From Bacteroidales bacterium UBA1237 (lineage in GTDB: Bacteria; Bacteroidota; Bacteroidia; Bacteroidales; UBA932): DNA of 9,126 nt. The notes below the pieces were generated by a model. The model did not search any database. It was not told where the DNA came from and saw only the letters and a list, made by a program, of their open reading frames with translations. This document shows positions 5,145-9,126 of the stretch, piece after piece. A program made the translations under genes and the position numbers. The stretch's first letter is position 1, and each line of letters opens with the position of its first letter. The stretch covers positions 1 through 9,126 of the forward strand of contig DBWN01000032.1 in the NCBI GenBank assembly GCA_002308935.1, written 5' to 3'.

Positions 5145-8100
5145 CTAATCTTTTTTCTGGGGTTCGTCATCCTCCTGCGATGAACCGTTTTTCCCGACAT
5201 GGCTCGGCGGGAATCCGAAGTGTTTCTTGAATTCCCTGGAGAAGGAGAACGGTGAAGAAGAACCTACCTTGTATGCGACTTCACTGACCGAAAGGTTCCC
5301 TTCCTTGAGAAGTTCAATCGCACGGTTCATGCGGTATGTGCTGATGAACGCCTGAGGAGTTTTGCCGGTAAGGCCCTTAACCTTCGCATACATGCTCGAA
5401 TAGCTCATCGCCAGACTGTTGGCGAGGTCAACGACATTGAACGCGTCATTCTCTAGATTGGCGTCGACGATGCTGTGAATCTTCTCAAGAAGGGCTTTGT
5501 CTCTGGGGTTGAGGCCTACCTCTTCGATGATCTCTGGCTCTTCTTTGATGGAGACGGAGGTCATGTTGAGGATGCGGTCCTGCATTCTTCTGCGGTTCTT
5601 TATCTGTGTCTCAACAGTCGCGACGAGATAGTCAGGATCGAAGGGTTTCGGAATGTACGCATCAGCTCCGGCCTTCACACCTTCAACACTGCTCTTGGCG
5701 TCTGCTTTAGCTGTGAGCAGGATGACGGGGACGTGGCATGTGTCCGGATTGTCCTTGATGTCCTTGCATAGGGCGTATCCTCCCTTGTTCGGCATAATGA
5801 CATCGCTGAGGACAAGATCAGGGACTATCATCTTAAGGTTGTCTTCTGCCTCCAATCCGTCAGACGCCGGGAATATGTTGTATTTTGAAGAGAGTAGCGA
5901 AATGAGGAATGAGCGGATCTCGTCATTGTCCTCGACTATGAATATTGAACCGTCCTTGGAGGATTCTTCTCCGGAGACGTCTGCCTTGATGCTTTCAGGA
6001 ACGTATCCGCTATCTTGGATGAGAGATCCGTTATAAGCGTCCTTGGAAAGAGGCAGGCTGAATCTGAAAATCGAACCTCCGGTTTCCACGGGCTCGAATA
6101 TGAGGTTGCCCTTGTGCATCTTGGCAAGATGCATCGCGTAATGAAGTCCGATGCCGGAACCGATTGTGGAGGATTTTTCGGCTCCGAGTCTTTCGAACCT
6201 GTCGAAAATCTTGCTCCTCTTGTTCTCGGGTATTCCTATGCCGTCGTCTTTTACGGATATCTCGGCATCCGTCCCTTCTTTTGCGACCGATACTGTTATG
6301 TGACCTCCTTCAGGAGTGTATTTGACCGCATTGGAGATGAGGTTGCCGCAAACTTTGCTGACCTTTTCGGTATCGAAGTATCCGATGAAGGAATCGATCC
6401 CTGTAAGTTCCATTGCCAATCCCTTCTCCTGTGCCGCGTAGCTGAAGTTTCCGACCATTGAACGGATGACTGAAACGAGGTCATTCTGCCTGATCTGCAG
6501 ACTTTCCTGTTCTTTTCTTGAACCGTTTATCGAGAGGATCTGTTCAGAAAGAGACTTGAGTTGCTCGGCATTCCTGCATATTGCATCCACCATCCGTTTT
6601 TCCCCATCCGGAAGATCCATCTTCGAGAGTTCCTTCGCCGGAGCGTATATCATGGAAAGGGGAGTGCGGAATTCATGGGATATGTTCGTCACGAAATCAA
6701 TATGCTGCTGCTTGAGTTCCTCTCTCTTGACAGACAGTGCGAGTCTCTCCTTCTGGGTCCGCATTCTCGTTATGGTCCGCATAACATAGGCGAGAATCAG
6801 AAAAGCAAGAATCACATATGCGGTCTTCGCCGCTTTGCTTGCCCACGGGGCAGCCTTGATGATTATCGGGATCGAAATCTCATGGGAGCTCCATAGACCG
6901 TTCTGCAACCTCACCCTGGCCCTGAAAGTGTACTTTCCTGGAGGAAGGTATGAATAAATGGCCTGAACGTATGAAGAAATGTACTGCCAGTCGTTTTCGT
7001 AACCTTCCATCTTATAGGAATAGTTCAGAAGGGAACCGGATTCGAAATCCACTCCTGAGAAGCGGAAGGTAAGGATGTTTCTCTTATAGTCAAGATGAAG
7101 TTCAGGGGTGGTGTCCGGAAGCTGTTCGCCCCCGGCGGAAAGATACTCTATATATAGAGGTATGTCCTCTTTCTGTGGAATGGAAATATTCGGGTCGATG
7201 GCGGTGATTCCTCCGCTTCCTCCGAAATAAAGCATGCCGTCAGGAGCTTTGACACCGGAAACCAGAGAATATGACTTTCCTTCAGAGAAATGCTCGTCGT
7301 GAACGACGGAGAAAGTCATGTTCTGCCGGTCATATTTGGTGACATGCTCTGAGGAACTGAACCATATATTGCCCGCGTCGTCTTCTACGATAGCCCTGAT
7401 GCTGTTGTCGACTATTCCCTGTTCCGTGCCGAACCTCTCGAGCATTCCGCTTTCCTCATCGTAATGTATGATTCCTTCATTGTAAGTGCCGCACCACAGT
7501 GATCCGTCCTTGGCGGTTATTACATAGTTGAGGTTCTTCAGTTTTTCATCTCCTACGGGAGTGTATGTCCTGTCGGGGAGTATCTCGTACAGGCCGTTCC
7601 GGACAGTGAAAAGGAATACCCTTCTGGAGTTCGGATCAGAAAGTGTGAGCGTGAAAGGCACAGAAGGTCCATTGTCATATGAGATGGTTCCATCAGGACT
7701 GATTATGCCGAACTTTCTTGACATGGCTGCCCAGATCTGTCCGGTGGCGTCTTCCGCCAGAGAGTACACGTCCCCGTCCATCTGATATGTCATTTCTGGG
7801 GTCAAATGCCCACCAACCGCCCTGCATTGCGTTACCTTTTCCTTTTGGGTGATCCAAATGCGTCCTCTGGAATCCATGAATACGTTAAGCACATTCTCAA
7901 ATCCGTCCCCTTCGGATATCGTGTCACCGGTAAGCGGATTGACGCACATTGTCTTGCTTCCGTTCCTGAACCACAGCAGTCCGTCATTGTCGAAACCGAG
8001 CCTTGCTATGGAGAGCCTTTCATTTCCGGATGCGGGGAGAAGACTTTCGTATGTCCTTTGTGCGGCGTAGAATGAGAAGTTGTCCCGTCTGTCGGAAAGC

Positions 8101-9026
8101 CAGATGTTCCCGTCCTTGTCCACGAAGCATGTATAATCTGACCCAAGGAGCCTCTCGGAGGGGATTATGGATGTCAGGGTACCTCCGATTATATTGTAGC
8201 GCTTTATACCTGATCCGGCTATACCAGCAAGCAGGCTATTGGTTTTAGGATCTGAGACAAGGAACAGTATATTTCCTTCGTCTTGGATTCTGTCGATTCC
8301 GCGCGGAGTGGGTATTCTGGTCCGGGAGCGTCCGTCGAAGCATATAACGCCATTCTCTTCAGTGGAGACCCAGATGGTGGATGGTGATGTTTCGCAAATT
8401 GAAGTGACGTGGGTTTCTTTACCGATAAAATGTCTCCCGATAAGATTGAGTTCTTTGTCCAGTATGCAGACTAGAGTGCTGTCGGTTTTCTCCATAGTGA
8501 ACCATACGTCCCCCGGTTCACTTACCAGTACGTTTTCAAGCCAACTAACTCCCGGCTCATAATATCGTCCTCCAGAAGACAGGTTTTCTTTGTGGAATGC
8601 TATGAAACCGTCCTTGCCCATGCACAATATCCTTTCACTGTCGAGATTTTGTATGTCAGTGACAGGATTGTATATAGCTTCGTTGAGGTTGAAAAACTGA
8701 CCGTCCCTCATTACAGAGAGGCCGCTGTCGGTACCTATCCATAGGTCTCCTGAGGAATCCATGCACAAGGATTTGACACTGCTGTTGGCAAGGTCGTGAT
8801 TACCCCTTCCTGAAGTGAAAATGCCGTACGATGTGCCGTTATATCTGTTCAGGCCGTTTGCGGTGCCAATCCAGATGTAACCCTTGTTGTCCTGGGCGAA
8901 TGCCCTGATGTCATTGTCGGAGATGTGATATGAAAACTGCGCCACTTGTCCGGAAGAGGATATCCCGGTCGTGAAAGACAGCAGTAATGATATGCAAGTT
9001 TGTATATAAAATGTTCTTCTGGTCAT
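5145..9026 (-). CDS. Hybrid two-component system protein: periplasmic beta-propeller sensor, histidine kinase, receiver and AraC-type regulator
   Basis: This 1293-residue protein joins sensor, kinase and transcription factor in one inner-membrane chain, the design Bacteroidota use to sense oligosaccharides in the periplasm and switch on glycan-use genes. A signal peptide covers about residues 1-26. About 13-14 propeller repeats follow (about 30-615), marked by motifs such as GYIWIGTANGLNRYNG (49-64), GDLWIGTDSGL (93-103), GNIWLS (306-311), GSLWCGTYNEG (508-518) and GNIWFSS (552-558), which suits two seven-bladed propellers. The Y_Y_Y domain is at about 660-723 and the membrane helix at about 733-751. 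The kinase has His784 in SHEFRTPL, the N box with Asn899, the G1 box DDGIGIP (927-933) and the G2 box GSGIGL (956-961). The receiver (about 1027-1140) has acidic Asp1033, phospho-acceptor Asp1075, Thr1105 and Lys1127, all intact. The AraC-type HTH is at about 1180-1280, followed by a short charged tail. Ligand and regulon are unknown. No SusC/SusD or glycoside hydrolase gene is in the window; the esterase at 2394-4244 is the only visible candidate target. Confidence 0.96.
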   Translation of the reverse strand: MTRRTFYIQTCISLLLSFTTGISSSGQVAQFSYHISDNDIRAFAQDNKGYIWIGTANGLNRYNGTSYGIFTSGRGNHDLANSSVKSLCMDSSGDLWIGTDSGLSVMRDGQFFNLNEAIYNPVTDIQNLDSERILCMGKDGFIAFHKENLSSGGRYYEPGVSWLENVLVSEPGDVWFTMEKTDSTLVCILDKELNLIGRHFIGKETHVTSICETSPSTIWVSTEENGVICFDGRSRTRIPTPRGIDRIQDEGNILFLVSDPKTNSLLAGIAGSGIKRYNIIGGTLTSIIPSERLLGSDYTCFVDKDGNIWLSDRRDNFSFYAAQRTYESLLPASGNERLSIARLGFDNDGLLWFRNGSKTMCVNPLTGDTISEGDGFENVLNVFMDSRGRIWITQKEKVTQCRAVGGHLTPEMTYQMDGDVYSLAEDATGQIWAAMSRKFGIISPDGTISYDNGPSVPFTLTLSDPNSRRVFLFTVRNGLYEILPDRTYTPVGDEKLKNLNYVITAKDGSLWCGTYNEGIIHYDEESGMLERFGTEQGIVDNSIRAIVEDDAGNIWFSSSEHVTKYDRQNMTFSVVHDEHFSEGKSYSLVSGVKAPDGMLYFGGSGGITAIDPNISIPQKEDIPLYIEYLSAGGEQLPDTTPELHLDYKRNILTFRFSGVDFESGSLLNYSYKMEGYENDWQYISSYVQAIYSYLPPGKYTFRARVRLQNGLWSSHEISIPIIIKAAPWASKAAKTAYVILAFLILAYVMRTITRMRTQKERLALSVKREELKQQHIDFVTNISHEFRTPLSMIYAPAKELSKMDLPDGEKRMVDAICRNAEQLKSLSEQILSINGSRKEQESLQIRQNDLVSVIRSMVGNFSYAAQEKGLAMELTGIDSFIGYFDTEKVSKVCGNLISNAVKYTPEGGHITVSVAKEGTDAEISVKDDGIGIPENKRSKIFDRFERLGAEKSSTIGSGIGLHYAMHLAKMHKGNLIFEPVETGGSIFRFSLPLSKDAYNGSLIQDSGYVPESIKADVSGEESSKDGSIFIVEDNDEIRSFLISLLSSKYNIFPASDGLEAEDNLKMIVPDLVLSDVIMPNKGGYALCKDIKDNPDTCHVPVILLTAKADAKSSVEGVKAGADAYIPKPFDPDYLVATVETQIKNRRRMQDRILNMTSVSIKEEPEIIEEVGLNPRDKALLEKIHSIVDANLENDAFNVVDLANSLAMSYSSMYAKVKGLTGKTPQAFISTYRMNRAIELLKEGNLSVSEVAYKVGSSSPFSFSREFKKHFGFPPSHVGKNGSSQEDDEPQKKD

Positions 9027-9039
9027 TAGCGGTTACCGG

Positions 9040-9056
9040 GACCAGTCAATCTGGTC
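9040..9056 (-). promoter_or_regulatory. Small perfect inverted repeat just upstream of the two-component gene
   Basis: GACCAG (9040-9045) and CTGGTC (9051-9056) are perfect inverted repeats around a 5-nt spacer, 13 bp before the start codon. In RNA this would be a short hairpin near the ribosome entry region; in DNA it could be an operator. A 6-bp repeat can also occur by chance. Confidence 0.3.
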
Positions 9057-9100
9057 GGATAATTCAATAGGGTGAATAATACAGCTTGATTCTCTTCTGC

Positions 9101-9116
9101 GAAGTTATGAAGTTAT
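9101..9116. repeat. Tandem direct repeat of GAAGTTAT
   Basis: Two exact 8-bp copies (9101-9108 and 9109-9116) lie about 75-90 bp upstream of the two-component gene. Direct repeats in such a position can be binding sites for AraC-type regulators, but no -33/-7 promoter for this gene was recognised between 9027 and 9126, so its role is uncertain. Confidence 0.35.
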
Positions 9117-9126
9117 TCAGAATTTG

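Noticed and set aside
9101..9116. Resemblance of ATAACTTC repeats to a loxP-like recombination arm
   Set aside because: Only 8 bp match, in direct rather than inverted orientation, and there is no spacer or recombinase gene nearby.
1..9126. CRISPR array, tRNA, rRNA, insertion sequence or prophage signal
   Set aside because: No regularly spaced repeats, no tRNA-like cloverleaf or TTCGANTC-type arm in the intergenic gaps, and no transposase, integrase or phage-like protein were found.

Overview
The window looks like a chromosomal segment from a member of the Bacteroidota, most likely order Bacteroidales. The evidence is a hybrid two-component system of the type typical of this phylum (two beta-propellers, Y_Y_Y domain, histidine kinase, receiver and AraC domain in one chain), two promoters matching the Bacteroidota -33/-7 consensus (TTG, 21 bp, TAnnTTTG), A-rich leaders mostly without Shine-Dalgarno sequences, and secreted or lipoprotein hydrolases. 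I cannot name the genus.

Layout. On the minus strand at 1-1307, mtgA (a GT51 peptidoglycan glycosyltransferase) is followed by the 5' part of a sulfatase-like lipoprotein gene that runs off the left edge. Divergent from mtgA, a plus-strand gene (1404-2309) with a clear promoter encodes an unrecognised 301-residue protein with a Tyr/Gln/Ser-rich disordered tail. It converges on a minus-strand gene (2394-4244) for a secreted protein carrying two alpha/beta-hydrolase domains; a hairpin between them can serve both. A 353-bp intergenic region then holds the promoter and leader hairpin of a small plus-strand gene (4598-5005), a putative Myb/SANT-like DNA-binding protein. This converges on the large hybrid two-component gene (5145-9026, minus), which has its own strong intrinsic terminator.

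How the genes may work together. The two-component protein should sense a glycan breakdown product in the periplasm and control nearby glycan-use genes; the double esterase is a reasonable local target, but no SusC/SusD pair or glycoside hydrolase is visible, so that link is inference. MtgA polymerises glycan strands at the inner membrane, and the sulfatase-like lipoprotein is probably co-transcribed with it.

The main oddities are two probable losses of catalytic residues. The sulfatase-like protein has no formylglycine (C-x-P-x-R) motif, and the C-terminal domain of the double esterase has Gly where the catalytic His is expected. No RNA genes, insertion sequences, CRISPR arrays or attachment sites were seen.
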